A DNA stretch of 64,000 bases, from positions 1 to 64,000 of the forward strand of contig CAMYAO010000008.1 of assembly GCA_947253885.1 (NCBI GenBank), given 5' to 3'. Below are positions 17,033 through 25,902 of this stretch, piece after piece. Position 1 is the stretch's first letter. Each line of letters starts with the position of its first letter. Source of the stretch: an uncultured Clostridium sp. (GTDB lineage: Bacteria > Bacillota > Clostridia > Lachnospirales > Lachnospiraceae). Under the pieces are notes generated by a model. The model had not been told where the DNA came from and did not search any database. It saw only the letters and a list, made by a program, of their open reading frames with translations. The translations under genes were made by a program, and so were the position numbers.

Positions 17033-17488
17033 ATGAAAAATAAAACATTTTATCTTCGTGTTATAAATGCGGTTGCGATCATTGCACTGTTATTGGCATA
17101 TCAATTGATCGTAACCACAAGAACGAAAAATGATGAAATTGCAAAACTAAAGGCGGATGTAGCAAATGCAAAGGCAGGCGGACAAAGCGCCAACAGTGCA
17201 AAGCCTGCGGGGAAAAGCAAGTTAAAAGACGGAACCTATGAGGGTTCGGAAAAAGGATATGGTGGAATTGTTAAAATAAAAGTAACTGTGAAAGACGGAA
17301 AAATCGCAAGGGTTGAAGCGGTGGATCATCATACAGAGGATGAGGCATACTGGTCGATCGCAAAGGAACTATTGCAGACCATTGTAGACAAACAATCGAC
17401 TGATGTCGATGCGGTAACAGGAGCAACATTTTCATCTAACGCAATTATCAATGGAAGTATAAAAGCATTACAGAAAGCGGAGAAATAG
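17033..17488 (+). CDS. Small membrane-anchored FMN-binding protein
   Basis: A 151-residue protein with one N-terminal transmembrane helix (about 8-27) and a single extracytoplasmic FMN-binding domain (about 62-148). Its flavinylation motif is TGATFSS, target Thr near residue 132, and the domain opens with DGTYEGSEKGYGG. It resembles RnfG/NqrC-type domains without the rest of those complexes. The ATG at 17033 is used; an in-frame TTG 12 bases earlier is possible. It lies 13 bases after the multi-domain protein and just before the Fe-S membrane protein, suggesting electron hand-over between them. Confidence 0.88.
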   Translation: MKNKTFYLRVINAVAIIALLLAYQLIVTTRTKNDEIAKLKADVANAKAGGQSANSAKPAGKSKLKDGTYEGSEKGYGGIVKIKVTVKDGKIARVEAVDHHTEDEAYWSIAKELLQTIVDKQSTDVDAVTGATFSSNAIINGSIKALQKAEK

Positions 17489-17489
17489 G

Positions 17490-18350
17490 ATGAAAATAAA
17501 GAAAAAAACCTTTGGATATATCCGAACCTTAACAGATGTCGTGATTCGTGCAGTATTCTTTTTTATATTCCCGGCGGTTTGGGCGACTGCATTCGGAGGG
17601 GTTCGATATCTGGTAACAACAATTGAAAAAGGGCAGCCGATTAATTGGGGGCAGCCCTTTTTAGTGGCATTGTATGTGGTACTTGGATTTACGATTGTAT
17701 TCGGACGCTTTTTTTGCGGATTTGCCTGTTCCTTCGGAACGTATGGAGATGCATTATATGCTATCTCTTCTTTTATCAGAAAAAAACTGAAAAAAAAGCC
17801 GTTGAAAGTGACCGGAAAGATTCATAACCGATTAAAATACGTGAAGTTTGCGGTATTGCTGATTGTGATCTTTTTTTGTTTTATAGGAATGGAAAAAAAT
17901 GTAATCAACTCCAGCCCTTGGACGGTATTTTCCAGATTTCAGGCGTATGCACTCCCACAAAAAACACTGATGTTAGGAATTGTATTTTTTGTTATAATCT
18001 CAATCGGAGATTTATTGGAATCAAGATTTTTCTGTCGTTTTCTGTGTCCGTTGGGAGCAATCTTTTCTCTGATGCCGGTTCTGCATTTTTCTGCAGTGAA
18101 ACGGGATCGTCCGAATTGTGTAAAGGGCTGTAAAGCCTGTGAGGTAAAATGTCCCGCCGATCTGGAAATTGTATCGGCAGCGGAAGGTTCGGCACCGCAA
18201 ATGGGAGAATGTTTCTCCTGCGGAAAATGTACTGATGTGTGTCCAAAGTCTCATTGCGGCAGTATGGTGGTTACACGGGGTGTAAAGGGAATTGTTTGGA
18301 ACATAGTGCGTGCAGCAATCTTTTTCGGTATTTGTATGTTTTTCTTTTGA
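17490..18350 (+). CDS. NapH/NosR-like 4Fe-4S membrane protein
   Basis: A 286-residue integral membrane protein with about five hydrophobic segments. It carries two membrane-side cysteine motifs, FFCGFACSFG and FFCRFLCPLG, and a cytoplasmic pair of 4Fe-4S ferredoxin motifs, CVKGCKACEVKCP and CFSCGKCTDVCP. This is the NapH/RdxA/NosR-type design that moves electrons across the membrane. In this operon it is the natural link from cytoplasmic reductant to the external flavoproteins. It starts two bases after the FMN protein stop, behind GGAG. The terminal acceptor and the electron donor are not visible in the window. Confidence 0.88.
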   Translation: MKIKKKTFGYIRTLTDVVIRAVFFFIFPAVWATAFGGVRYLVTTIEKGQPINWGQPFLVALYVVLGFTIVFGRFFCGFACSFGTYGDALYAISSFIRKKLKKKPLKVTGKIHNRLKYVKFAVLLIVIFFCFIGMEKNVINSSPWTVFSRFQAYALPQKTLMLGIVFFVIISIGDLLESRFFCRFLCPLGAIFSLMPVLHFSAVKRDRPNCVKGCKACEVKCPADLEIVSAAEGSAPQMGECFSCGKCTDVCPKSHCGSMVVTRGVKGIVWNIVRAAIFFGICMFFF

Positions 18351-18442
18351 AAATATTAAGTGAAAAGGAATTCGATAAGATAGGATATATTGCGGTTCAA
18401 AAAGTAAGAAATATAGATATTTGTTCTTATAAAAGCATATAA

Positions 18443-18474
18443 AAAAAGCTCCCGAGGTCAATGGGAGCTTTTTC
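18443..18474. terminator. Terminator of the flavin operon
   Basis: AAAAAGCTCCC (18443-18453) pairs with GGGAGCTTTTT (18463-18473), with a T tract. The stem is symmetric and could act in both directions. Confidence 0.85.
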
Positions 18475-18622
18475 TTTGAGAGTTACAAAAGAAATTTGTT
18501 TTGTTTCAATATCAATAATCTATCATAAAATCGCTTATTCGTAAAATTGAAAAAAACGATTTTGTAAATCAGAAAAAACGATATATAATAGGGGGAGAAA
18601 TGTATTAAGATAGGAGATACAC

Positions 18623-19507
18623 ATGGAATTGAGAAATGTGAAGACCTTTATAAAGGTAGCGGAAATGGAAAACTTTTCAAAAGCCGCATTGGAACTGGGA
18701 TATGCACAGTCAACCGTTACAACACAGGTGCAGAGTCTGGAGCAGGAACTGCATGCGGTATTATTTGAGAGAATCGGAAAACGGGCACAGCTATCTGCAG
18801 CAGGACAGGAGTTTTTAGAATATGCCTATACGCTGCAACGTTATGAAGCAATGGCAATTGAACACTTTGCAAAGGATCAGGAGCCGAGGGGACCCCTGTC
18901 CGTCGGTGTCATGGAAACAATGTGTGCCTCTAATTATGCCAATATTTTTACGACTTATATGAAGCAGTATCCGAAAGTGGAATTGAAATCCGTTGTGGCA
19001 ACTACGCTGGAATGTATGGAGAAATTGGAAAAAGGACAATTGGATCTGATTTTGACAGTCGATAAAGAACTTCACAATCCCAATTGGACAATTGCATACG
19101 GAGTGCCGACGGAAATCTGTTTTTTTTGTTCTGTACAGCACCCGTTAGCAGGAAAAAAAGAAGTTGATCTGAAGGAAGTGGTCAAAGAAACGTTTATTCA
19201 GATTGAAGAAGGCTGCAACTACCGGGAAGCCTTTGAGCAACATGTCTCGAATCAAAACATGGAACTTTCCAAAGTGATTGAACTGGGCTATACCAGAATG
19301 ATTATTGATGGAGTGGCAGACAATCTGGGAGTATCTCTTTTGCCGATGTTTACATTAGAGAATGCAATTCGTGCAAACAGAGTAGCAACGTTTACGGTAA
19401 AGAATTTTAATATTTCGATGCAGATGCAAGTAGTGCATAAAAAGAATCGCTGGATGAGTCCGGCATTAAAATCTTTTATTGAGAATACAAAGGAATTTAT
19501 TGTTTAG
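18623..19507 (+). CDS. LysR-family transcriptional regulator
   Basis: A 294-residue LysR-type regulator. The N-terminal helix-turn-helix (about 2-62) reads FIKVAEMENFSKAALELGYA and then STVTTQVQSLEQEL. A periplasmic-binding-like effector domain covers about 90-290. LysR proteins usually control a neighbouring gene. The next gene (DUF4317) starts 25 bases downstream on the same strand, and the flavin operon ends 270 bases upstream, so the target is not clear. The ATG follows GGAG. The effector cannot be told from sequence. Confidence 0.9.
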   Translation: MELRNVKTFIKVAEMENFSKAALELGYAQSTVTTQVQSLEQELHAVLFERIGKRAQLSAAGQEFLEYAYTLQRYEAMAIEHFAKDQEPRGPLSVGVMETMCASNYANIFTTYMKQYPKVELKSVVATTLECMEKLEKGQLDLILTVDKELHNPNWTIAYGVPTEICFFCSVQHPLAGKKEVDLKEVVKETFIQIEEGCNYREAFEQHVSNQNMELSKVIELGYTRMIIDGVADNLGVSLLPMFTLENAIRANRVATFTVKNFNISMQMQVVHKKNRWMSPALKSFIENTKEFIV

Positions 19508-19532
19508 AATGTATTTTGGGAAGTGAGTCGTT

Positions 19533-20696
19533 ATGAATAAAAAAGATATTTCGGAGATAAAGAAACTGTTTACAAGAGAGAAAAGCTGTATTACCAGAAT
19601 TGCCGGCTGTTATGTAAGTGCGGAAAAAGAGAAGATACTGCAGTTTAAAGAAGCGTTTTCATCTGTTCCGGAAGAGGAGATGTATAAGTATTTCGATATT
19701 TTCCGGAAAGGTTTATCCGGAACAATCGGAAAAAATCTTTTAAATATGGAATTTCCTCTAAATCAGGAATTGGAGGAGGGAAAGCAGACAGAACTCCTGG
19801 CGTTAAAGGACAGTGAATTAAAAAACGAGGAATTGCTGGATGCTTTTTACGATAAAATGATAGAAACATATATTCATCCGGAAAACTATCTGATTCTGCT
19901 GATTCACGGTATCTATGATATTCCGCTCAAAACAAGCGACGGGATAGAAAATGAAGATGCATCTGACTATGTGTATTCCTTTATCAGCTGTTATCTGTGT
20001 CCGGTGCATCTGACAAAAGGCGGTCTTGTATATAACGCTGAAGAAAACAGAATTACGGATCGATTAAGAGACTGGATCGTTGATATGCCGGAACAGGCAT
20101 TTTTGTTTCCTACCTTCAATGACAGAAATACCGATCTTCACAGCTTGTTGTACTATACAAAAAAATCGGAAGTGATTGCCGAGGAGATCATGGAGGATAT
20201 TTTGGGCTGTGTTCAACCGATTACGGCAGGGATTCAAAAAGAATCTTTCCAGGCAATTGTGGAGGAAGCATTGGGAGACGAGTGTGTGTATGAAGTGGTT
20301 CGCAATCTTCATGAAACAATCCATGAGATGATAGAAGAGGAAAAGGACAATCCGGATCCGGTTGTTTTGGATAAAACAGATTTAAAACATTTATTGCAAA
20401 GAAGTGGAGCGCCGGAAGAGGCTTTAGAGGTTTTTGAAGAAAAATACACGGAGCATATGGGCGATCATCAGAAAGTACTGGCAAAAAATATTACAGAAAC
20501 AAAGAAATTTGAGGTGACCGCAAGTGATGTGATTGTAAAGGTAAATCCGGAACGTGCAGACCTTGTGGAAACAAAAATTATTGACGGAAAGCGTTGCTTG
20601 GTTATCGAATTAAATGATGCGGTTGCAGTAAACGGAATTCACATATTACCGGAGCGAGAAGAAAATGAAGAAGGAAACGTATCTGAGACTGTCTGA
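19533..20696 (+). CDS. DUF4317 family protein
   Basis: A 387-residue soluble protein matching my memory of the DUF4317 family, common in Lachnospiraceae and of unknown function. It begins MNKKDISEIKKLFTRE and contains the conserved RIAGCYV segment near residue 26. It has no signal peptide or transmembrane segment. The C-terminal third is acidic and alpha-helical, ending in a beta-rich tail. Its 3' end overlaps the PAP2 gene by 32 bases, so the pair is probably co-translated. Confidence 0.75.
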   Translation: MNKKDISEIKKLFTREKSCITRIAGCYVSAEKEKILQFKEAFSSVPEEEMYKYFDIFRKGLSGTIGKNLLNMEFPLNQELEEGKQTELLALKDSELKNEELLDAFYDKMIETYIHPENYLILLIHGIYDIPLKTSDGIENEDASDYVYSFISCYLCPVHLTKGGLVYNAEENRITDRLRDWIVDMPEQAFLFPTFNDRNTDLHSLLYYTKKSEVIAEEIMEDILGCVQPITAGIQKESFQAIVEEALGDECVYEVVRNLHETIHEMIEEEKDNPDPVVLDKTDLKHLLQRSGAPEEALEVFEEKYTEHMGDHQKVLAKNITETKKFEVTASDVIVKVNPERADLVETKIIDGKRCLVIELNDAVAVNGIHILPEREENEEGNVSETV

Positions 20697-21159
20697 GTTT
20701 ATACGGTCTTCCGGAAAAAGAGAGAAGATCGTTCAATGGCTGAATCGGTGGATTACCCGATTGGTGTCTGTGCTATATGTCGGATTACTTGTGATGCTGG
20801 CGGTACGATCGGACAGTAGGATCTGGAGGGCGATTGCAGTTCCGGGCTTGGGATTTTTAATCGTTACCGTAATGAGAAAATGGATAGGAGCAAGACGCCC
20901 TTATGAAATATGGCAGATCCGACCGCTGATTGAAAAAGATACTGTTCGTAAATCGTTTCCGAGTCGGCATGTATTTTCCGTATATGTGATAGGAATGCTG
21001 GGCGTATGGATACAGCCGGAAGTAGGAGTGATCCTGTTTCTTTTAGGAATTGGTTTGGCAGGAATCCGCGTGATTTCAGGGGTGCACTTTATTCGTGATG
21101 TATTGGCGGGTGCGGCATTTGGAATCTCATGCGGATGGATAGGATTTTATTTGATATGA
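20665..21159 (+). CDS. PAP2-family membrane phosphatase
   Basis: A 164-residue membrane protein with the three phosphatase signature blocks of PAP2/type 2 phosphatidic acid phosphatases: KWIGARRP (about residues 72-79), PSRH (about 98-101) and SGVHFIRDVLAG (about 132-143). Four to five hydrophobic segments surround them. Likely substrates are lipid phosphates such as undecaprenyl diphosphate or phosphatidate. The start lies inside DUF4317 and the stop overlaps the next start as ATGA, so translational coupling is expected. Confidence 0.88.
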   Translation: MKKETYLRLSEFIRSSGKREKIVQWLNRWITRLVSVLYVGLLVMLAVRSDSRIWRAIAVPGLGFLIVTVMRKWIGARRPYEIWQIRPLIEKDTVRKSFPSRHVFSVYVIGMLGVWIQPEVGVILFLLGIGLAGIRVISGVHFIRDVLAGAAFGISCGWIGFYLI

Positions 21160-21863
21160 AACATATTTTAGTGACAGGCGCCGCCCACGGAATCGGTCGG
21201 GCGATAGCAGAGGAATTTGCAAAACAACAGGATACTCAGATTTTTGTAAATGCAAGAACTGCAGAAAAAGAATTGATGGAACTGGCAGAGTCTATCTGCG
21301 GGATACCTCTATTGTATGATCTGTCAAAAGATCGGGAAGTGGAGAAGATGTTTCGGGAAATCGCAGCTTATGGAGACATTGATGTTTTGATCAACAATGC
21401 CGGCATCTCCCATATCGGCTTATTGCAGGATATGACAATAGAGGATTGGAATCGGGTGATTGCAACTAATCTGACTTCTGTATTTTCCTGTTGCAAAAGA
21501 GTGATACCGGCAATGGTTCGAAAAGGAGAAGGGAGGATTGTAAATATTTCTTCTGTTTGGGGAGTTGCGGGAGCATCAACAGAGGTGGCATATTCCGCAT
21601 CTAAAGGAGGAATGAACAGTTTTACAAAAGCTTTGGCAAAGGAATTGGCACCGAGTCGTATTACGGTAAACGGAGTTGCCTGCGGAGTGATCGATACGAG
21701 AATGAATGCCTGTTTTTCAGAGGAAGAGAGAGTACAGTTGAAAGAAGAGATTCCTATGGGACGGTTCGGAACAGCACAAGAAGTGGCGAAGCTTGTTTTT
21801 GATCTGACACAGCATTCCTATTTGACCGGACAGATCGTGACATTGGACGGAGGATATCTGTAA
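21156..21863 (+). CDS. Short-chain dehydrogenase/reductase, FabG-like
   Basis: A 235-residue SDR oxidoreductase with the NAD(P) motif TGAAHGIG (about 7-14), NNAG near 82, catalytic Ser in NISSVWG and YSASKGG with the Tyr-Lys pair near 148-152. The C-terminal GGYL ending is typical. It resembles FabG, but the real fabG is in the fatty acid operon at 55601, so this is a paralogue with unknown substrate. The start codon overlaps the PAP2 stop. Confidence 0.87.
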   Translation: MKHILVTGAAHGIGRAIAEEFAKQQDTQIFVNARTAEKELMELAESICGIPLLYDLSKDREVEKMFREIAAYGDIDVLINNAGISHIGLLQDMTIEDWNRVIATNLTSVFSCCKRVIPAMVRKGEGRIVNISSVWGVAGASTEVAYSASKGGMNSFTKALAKELAPSRITVNGVACGVIDTRMNACFSEEERVQLKEEIPMGRFGTAQEVAKLVFDLTQHSYLTGQIVTLDGGYL

Positions 21864-21864
21864 T

Positions 21865-22239
21865 CTGCAAGTACCGCGCTCTGCTACTTTTGAAGATCTG
21901 GCAGAGAGGCTGGGAATCAGTGAGGAGAGATTTATCTGTTGTCAGTCTCAGGAGGAATATGCATTGAGACGGCTGGATTGTAATCTGAGAAAGGCGATCA
22001 GAAAGCACAATGTCAGGCAGATAGAGGATTGTATTTCTATCTATAAAGAAAAAAATTATCCGTTTTTCGTTTGTAAAAAACAACATTATTATACCCATTT
22101 AGAATTGTTATTGATACAGATGATTATTCAATGTGATATCGTGCTCGGAGAGATAGAAGAGGCAAGACTCCTGTTAGAAGGTATGCATGATTACAGTGAA
22201 CGGCTGGATATGGACTGGGAAAAGCAAGAGATGCTGTGA
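21865..22239 (+). pseudogene. 3' stump of an XRE/TPR-type regulator
   Basis: In one frame, directly behind the SDR stop, the DNA reads VPRSATFEDLAERLGISEER and continues about 105 residues through helical repeats (LRKAIRKHNVRQIEDCISIY, then LLIQMIIQCDIVLGEIEEAR) to a stop at 22237. This resembles the end of the helix-turn-helix and the start of the TPR part of XRE-family regulators found in Lachnospiraceae. No start codon with a binding site exists, and the N-terminal DNA-binding half and much of the C-terminal half are missing. I read it as a truncated gene. Confidence 0.55.
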
Positions 22240-22428
22240 AAACGACAAAGCATGCCACTGTGCTAACCAGCCTGTTTTCTGACCAGAACGGTCAGATGAA
22301 AGGATAAGCTCATCATAAAATAGAAAAAAACGGAATTACATAGCATTTGGAGAAAATCCATTTTTTTATTCACAAAAATAAAAAAAAAAGGTATCATAAA
22401 GGATAACGATTATAAAGGAGTGGAGAAA

Positions 22429-23496
22429 ATGGATATAGTAGTATTAGCAGGCGGACTCAGTACAGAACGGGATGTTTCCTTTGTAACAGGGGAAAAAGTA
22501 TCAGATGCCTTAAAGCAAAAGGAGCACCGGGTAATCCTTCTGGATGTTTTTATGGGATACCGGGATGCACCTTGTGATGTAACCGGGATTTTTGAAAAAG
22601 CAACAGAAATTTCCGTTCAAGTGGGGGAAATTTCTACAAACAAACCGGATCTGGCAAAGGTAAAGGCGATGCGAAAGGATCAGTCGGACTGCTTTTTCGG
22701 ACCGAATGTAATTGATATCTGCACACAGGCGGATATTGTATTTATGGCACTCCATGGAGAAAACGGAGAAAACGGTAAGATTCAGGCGGTGTTTGATCTG
22801 TTCGGTATCAAATACACCGGAACGGGATATTTAAGCAGTGCATTGGCAATGGATAAGTCTTATACGAAACAACTGTTTCAGCTCCATCATATTCCTACTC
22901 CTAAAGGTATGTGGCTTTACAGAAAAGATGAAAAGGTTATCCCACATGACAGGGGATTTTCCTATCCGGTTGTAGTAAAACCGATGTGTGGCGGCTCCAG
23001 TATAGGAGTATCGATTGCAAGAAATGAGCAGGAATATAATGCTGCAGTAAAAGAAGCGTTTGAAATGGAAGACGGAATTATTGTAGAAGAATACGTAAAA
23101 GGACGGGAATTCGCGATCAGTGTATTAGAAGGAAAGGCACTTCCTATTATTGAAATTGCACCTTTGGAAGGATTTTATGACTATAAGAATAAGTACAAGG
23201 TGGGATCGGCAGTAGAGACCTGTCCGGCGGAACTGTCGGAAGCAGTGACATTGCGTATGCAGGAGATTGCGGTAAAAGCAGCAGACGTATTGGGGCTGGA
23301 TACTTATTCCAGGCTGGATTTTCTGTTAAATGAGCAGGAAGAAATCTTTTGTTTAGAGGCAAATACACTTCCGGGAATGACTCCGACCAGTCTGCTTCCT
23401 CAGGAGGCTGTAGCAATCGGAATAGAGTTTCCGGAACTGTGTGAGCGGTTGATTGAAATTTCTATGAAGAAATATGAAGAGGGGCTCAGTGTATGA
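22429..23496 (+). CDS. ddl: D-alanine--D-alanine ligase
   Basis: A 355-residue ATP-grasp ligase that joins two D-alanines for peptidoglycan. It begins MDIVVLAGGLSTERDVSF, has the HGENGENGKIQ substrate loop, KPMCGGSSIGVS in the ATP-grasp region, and ends with DFLLNEQEEIFCLEANTLPGMT, holding metal ligands. The ATG at 22429 is eight bases after AAAGGAG; an in-frame GTG at 22420 overlaps that site and is less likely. The stop overlaps the murF start as ATGA, so the two consecutive steps are coupled. Confidence 0.95.
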   Translation: MDIVVLAGGLSTERDVSFVTGEKVSDALKQKEHRVILLDVFMGYRDAPCDVTGIFEKATEISVQVGEISTNKPDLAKVKAMRKDQSDCFFGPNVIDICTQADIVFMALHGENGENGKIQAVFDLFGIKYTGTGYLSSALAMDKSYTKQLFQLHHIPTPKGMWLYRKDEKVIPHDRGFSYPVVVKPMCGGSSIGVSIARNEQEYNAAVKEAFEMEDGIIVEEYVKGREFAISVLEGKALPIIEIAPLEGFYDYKNKYKVGSAVETCPAELSEAVTLRMQEIAVKAADVLGLDTYSRLDFLLNEQEEIFCLEANTLPGMTPTSLLPQEAVAIGIEFPELCERLIEISMKKYEEGLSV

Positions 23497-24881
23497 AAGG
23501 TTTGACGATTCGGGCTGTGGCAGAAGCCTGTAACGGAACATTCTTCGGATCGGAAGAGGTACTGGAGAAAGAGATTGATCATGTAGTAATTGACAGTCGG
23601 AAAGCGGAAAAAGATGCACTGTTTATTGCGATTAAAGGAGAGAGAGCAGACGGTCACAGTTTTATTCCGCAGGTATTCGCCGCCGGTGCCGCATTGGTGG
23701 TCAGTGAGAAACAATTGGAGAATCCGGATGGACCGTATATTCTGGTAGATTCTTCCGAACAGGCATTAAAACAGATTGCGGAATATTATCGTTCGACTTT
23801 GGATATTCCTGTTATCGGTGTGACCGGAAGTGTAGGAAAGACCAGTACAAAAGAAATGATTGCCTCGGTTTTGGAGCAGCGTTTTTCTGTATTAAAAACA
23901 GAGGGAAATTTTAATAATGAGATCGGCATGCCTCTTACACTGTTAAGGATTCGCTCTTATCATGAAGTGGCGGTTGTGGAGATGGGAATCTCCGACTTTG
24001 GAGAAATGCATCGTCTGGCAAAGATTGCAAAACCGGATATTTGCGTATTAACCAATATCGGACAGGCACACTTAGAAAACTTAAAAACAAGAGACGGAAT
24101 CCTTAAAGCTAAATCGGAGATATTTGATTTCATCAAGGAAGATGCAACTATTATACTGAACGGAAATGATGATAAGCTGTCTATGATTCATCAGGTAAAA
24201 GGTATTACACCGTTACGCTATTTCGTAGAAGACGGAAGTGCAAAAAGACAGGCGGATCAGTGTTATCAGGTAATTGCAGAGAAGATAGCAGATCATGGTC
24301 TGGAAGGGATTAATATGACATTATCATTTGAGGATACGGCTTATTCCGTAAGAGAGCCGATTCCGGGAATGCATAATGTATATAATGCCTGTGCAGCAGC
24401 CCTGATTGCAAGAAAGCTGGGGTTAACAAAAGAAGAGATTTTACGAGGGATTTCTTCTGCAAAAACGATTTCAGGACGGACGAATATCCTAACATTGAAA
24501 AACGGAATTACACTGATCGATGATTGTTATAATGCAAATCCGATTTCCATGAAGGCTTCCATAGAAGTATTGGCAAACTCTTCCGGAAGGAAAATTGCGG
24601 TTTTGGGAGACATGGGAGAACTCGGAGAGGAAGAGGCGGAGCTTCACAGAGAAGTGGGACGTTTTGTTGCCGAAAAGGGAATTGATGTGTTGTATGCGAC
24701 CGGTGATTTATCCGGATATATGATAGAGGCTGCAAAAGGAATAGAATGTAAACGGCATTTCTCAACCCGAAAGGATTTAGTGGCAGAACTGTCCGGTATT
24801 CTTCAAGAGGGAGATATTGTTTTGATAAAGGCTTCCCATTTTATGGAGTTTGATAAGATCGTATCTGCCTTACAAAAATAA
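23493..24881 (+). CDS. murF: UDP-MurNAc-tripeptide--D-alanyl-D-alanine ligase
   Basis: A 462-residue Mur ligase adding the D-Ala-D-Ala made by Ddl to the peptidoglycan precursor in the cytoplasm. The ATP loop GVTGSVGKTSTK lies at about 109-120. The TEGNFNNEIGMPLTLL segment and the DDCYNANPISMKAS block are specific for MurF. Length and domain order (UDP-binding, central ATPase, C-terminal) are normal. Confidence 0.96.
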   Translation: MKGLTIRAVAEACNGTFFGSEEVLEKEIDHVVIDSRKAEKDALFIAIKGERADGHSFIPQVFAAGAALVVSEKQLENPDGPYILVDSSEQALKQIAEYYRSTLDIPVIGVTGSVGKTSTKEMIASVLEQRFSVLKTEGNFNNEIGMPLTLLRIRSYHEVAVVEMGISDFGEMHRLAKIAKPDICVLTNIGQAHLENLKTRDGILKAKSEIFDFIKEDATIILNGNDDKLSMIHQVKGITPLRYFVEDGSAKRQADQCYQVIAEKIADHGLEGINMTLSFEDTAYSVREPIPGMHNVYNACAAALIARKLGLTKEEILRGISSAKTISGRTNILTLKNGITLIDDCYNANPISMKASIEVLANSSGRKIAVLGDMGELGEEEAELHREVGRFVAEKGIDVLYATGDLSGYMIEAAKGIECKRHFSTRKDLVAELSGILQEGDIVLIKASHFMEFDKIVSALQK

Positions 24882-24910
24882 AAACCTTCCGATGTTGTGA
24901 AATATGAAAT

Positions 24911-24955
24911 GTACCCTCTTTACCGGACAAAACCGGTAAGAAGGGTACATTTTAA
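24911..24955. terminator. Palindromic bidirectional terminator after murF
   Basis: GTACCCTCTTTACCGG and CCGGTAAGAAGGGTAC (24933-24948) form a strong hairpin between the convergent murF and plsC genes, with a short T tract on the plus strand. The core CTTTACCGGA...CCGGTAAGAAGGGTAC is shared with 11193-11222. Confidence 0.7.
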
Positions 24956-24973
24956 TATCAGAAGCTTTTTTAT

Positions 24974-25705
24974 TTATATCAGAAGTTTATTTTTTTCAAT
25001 ACTGTTTTCAATGATCTGTTTTGTTTTGGAACCCAGTAATTTTTTTTCACTGCGATCCAATTGATCTGTGAAAATAGGATCACAGTATTCGATGATTACA
25101 TGGGTCGGACGGACGCCCAATCCGTTTTCTTTTGCGATGGCAGCAGTGTTGGTAATAGCCATCGGAACAATGGGACAGCCGGTTTTTTCTGCAATCTTGA
25201 AACTTCCTTCTTTAAAAGGAAGAAGAGAGGTTCCTTTGTTTCTGGTTCCTTCGGGAAAGATACAGATGGAAATTCCTTTCTTAATATAAGAGATTGCCGT
25301 TAAAATGGTCTGCAAGCTCTGCTTGACATCTTCTCGGTTCATAAAGAGACAATAAAGACGTTTCATCCAGGTTTTCAGCAGAGGGACTTTTCCGATGCTG
25401 TCTTTTGCAATGTAACCGGTTCGATTCCGGCAAAGGGAATAGCCGATAATAATATCAAAATAACTGCTGTGGTTGCATGCATAGAGTACCGGTCTGTCAG
25501 CAGGAATTTTTTCCTGCCCGATAACGGTTACTCGAATACCGCATATTTTATAGATGACACGAAATGCCCATTGTACCATTCGTAAACTGGAATAATCCCG
25601 TTTTTCGGGATACTTTTTTCCTATCAGATACTCCACTCCTAATACGGGAATGCCTAAAATTAAATATAAAAATGCAAATAGAATGGATAAAATTGCTCGA
25701 ATCAT
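24974..25705 (-). CDS. plsC: 1-acyl-sn-glycerol-3-phosphate acyltransferase
   Basis: A 243-residue membrane-associated acyltransferase making phosphatidic acid. It has an N-terminal hydrophobic segment (about 4-24), the catalytic NHSSYFD motif (HxxxxD, about 78-84) and the glycerol-3-phosphate-binding block FPEGTRNKG. The start follows AGGAGG. It would use acyl-ACP products from the fatty acid operon at 48917. It stands alone on the minus strand. Confidence 0.92.
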   Translation of the reverse strand: MIRAILSILFAFLYLILGIPVLGVEYLIGKKYPEKRDYSSLRMVQWAFRVIYKICGIRVTVIGQEKIPADRPVLYACNHSSYFDIIIGYSLCRNRTGYIAKDSIGKVPLLKTWMKRLYCLFMNREDVKQSLQTILTAISYIKKGISICIFPEGTRNKGTSLLPFKEGSFKIAEKTGCPIVPMAITNTAAIAKENGLGVRPTHVIIEYCDPIFTDQLDRSEKKLLGSKTKQIIENSIEKNKLLI

Positions 25706-25778
25706 ATGGTTCCTCCTAAAATTATTATGAGCTTTGAGAAAGCCCGTTCCTTAGTATATCAGATATATCCCTGAAAAT

Positions 25779-25795
25779 ATTACATAAATGTTACA
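25779..25795 (-). promoter_or_regulatory. Candidate WalR (YycF) box
   Basis: On the minus strand the site reads TGTAAC-N5-TGTAAT. It lies 26 bases before the -35 element of the NlpC/P60 hydrolase gene, a position suited to an activator. It is a near copy of the box at 1931-1947. Confidence 0.6.
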
Positions 25796-25821
25796 ATCTG
25801 TTTCAAAAAAATATCTTTTTG

Positions 25822-25850
25822 TTGAAAAATGTCACAAGTAGTGATATAAT
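25822..25850 (+). promoter_or_regulatory. Sigma-A promoter of the NlpC/P60 gene
   Basis: TTGAAA (25822-25827) and a perfect TATAAT (25845-25850) are separated by 17 bases. Confidence 0.8.
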
Positions 25851-25902
25851 TGATACAAGTCAGCAAAAAAAGAGTATTTATGAATATAAGGAGTTTGGTT
25901 AC

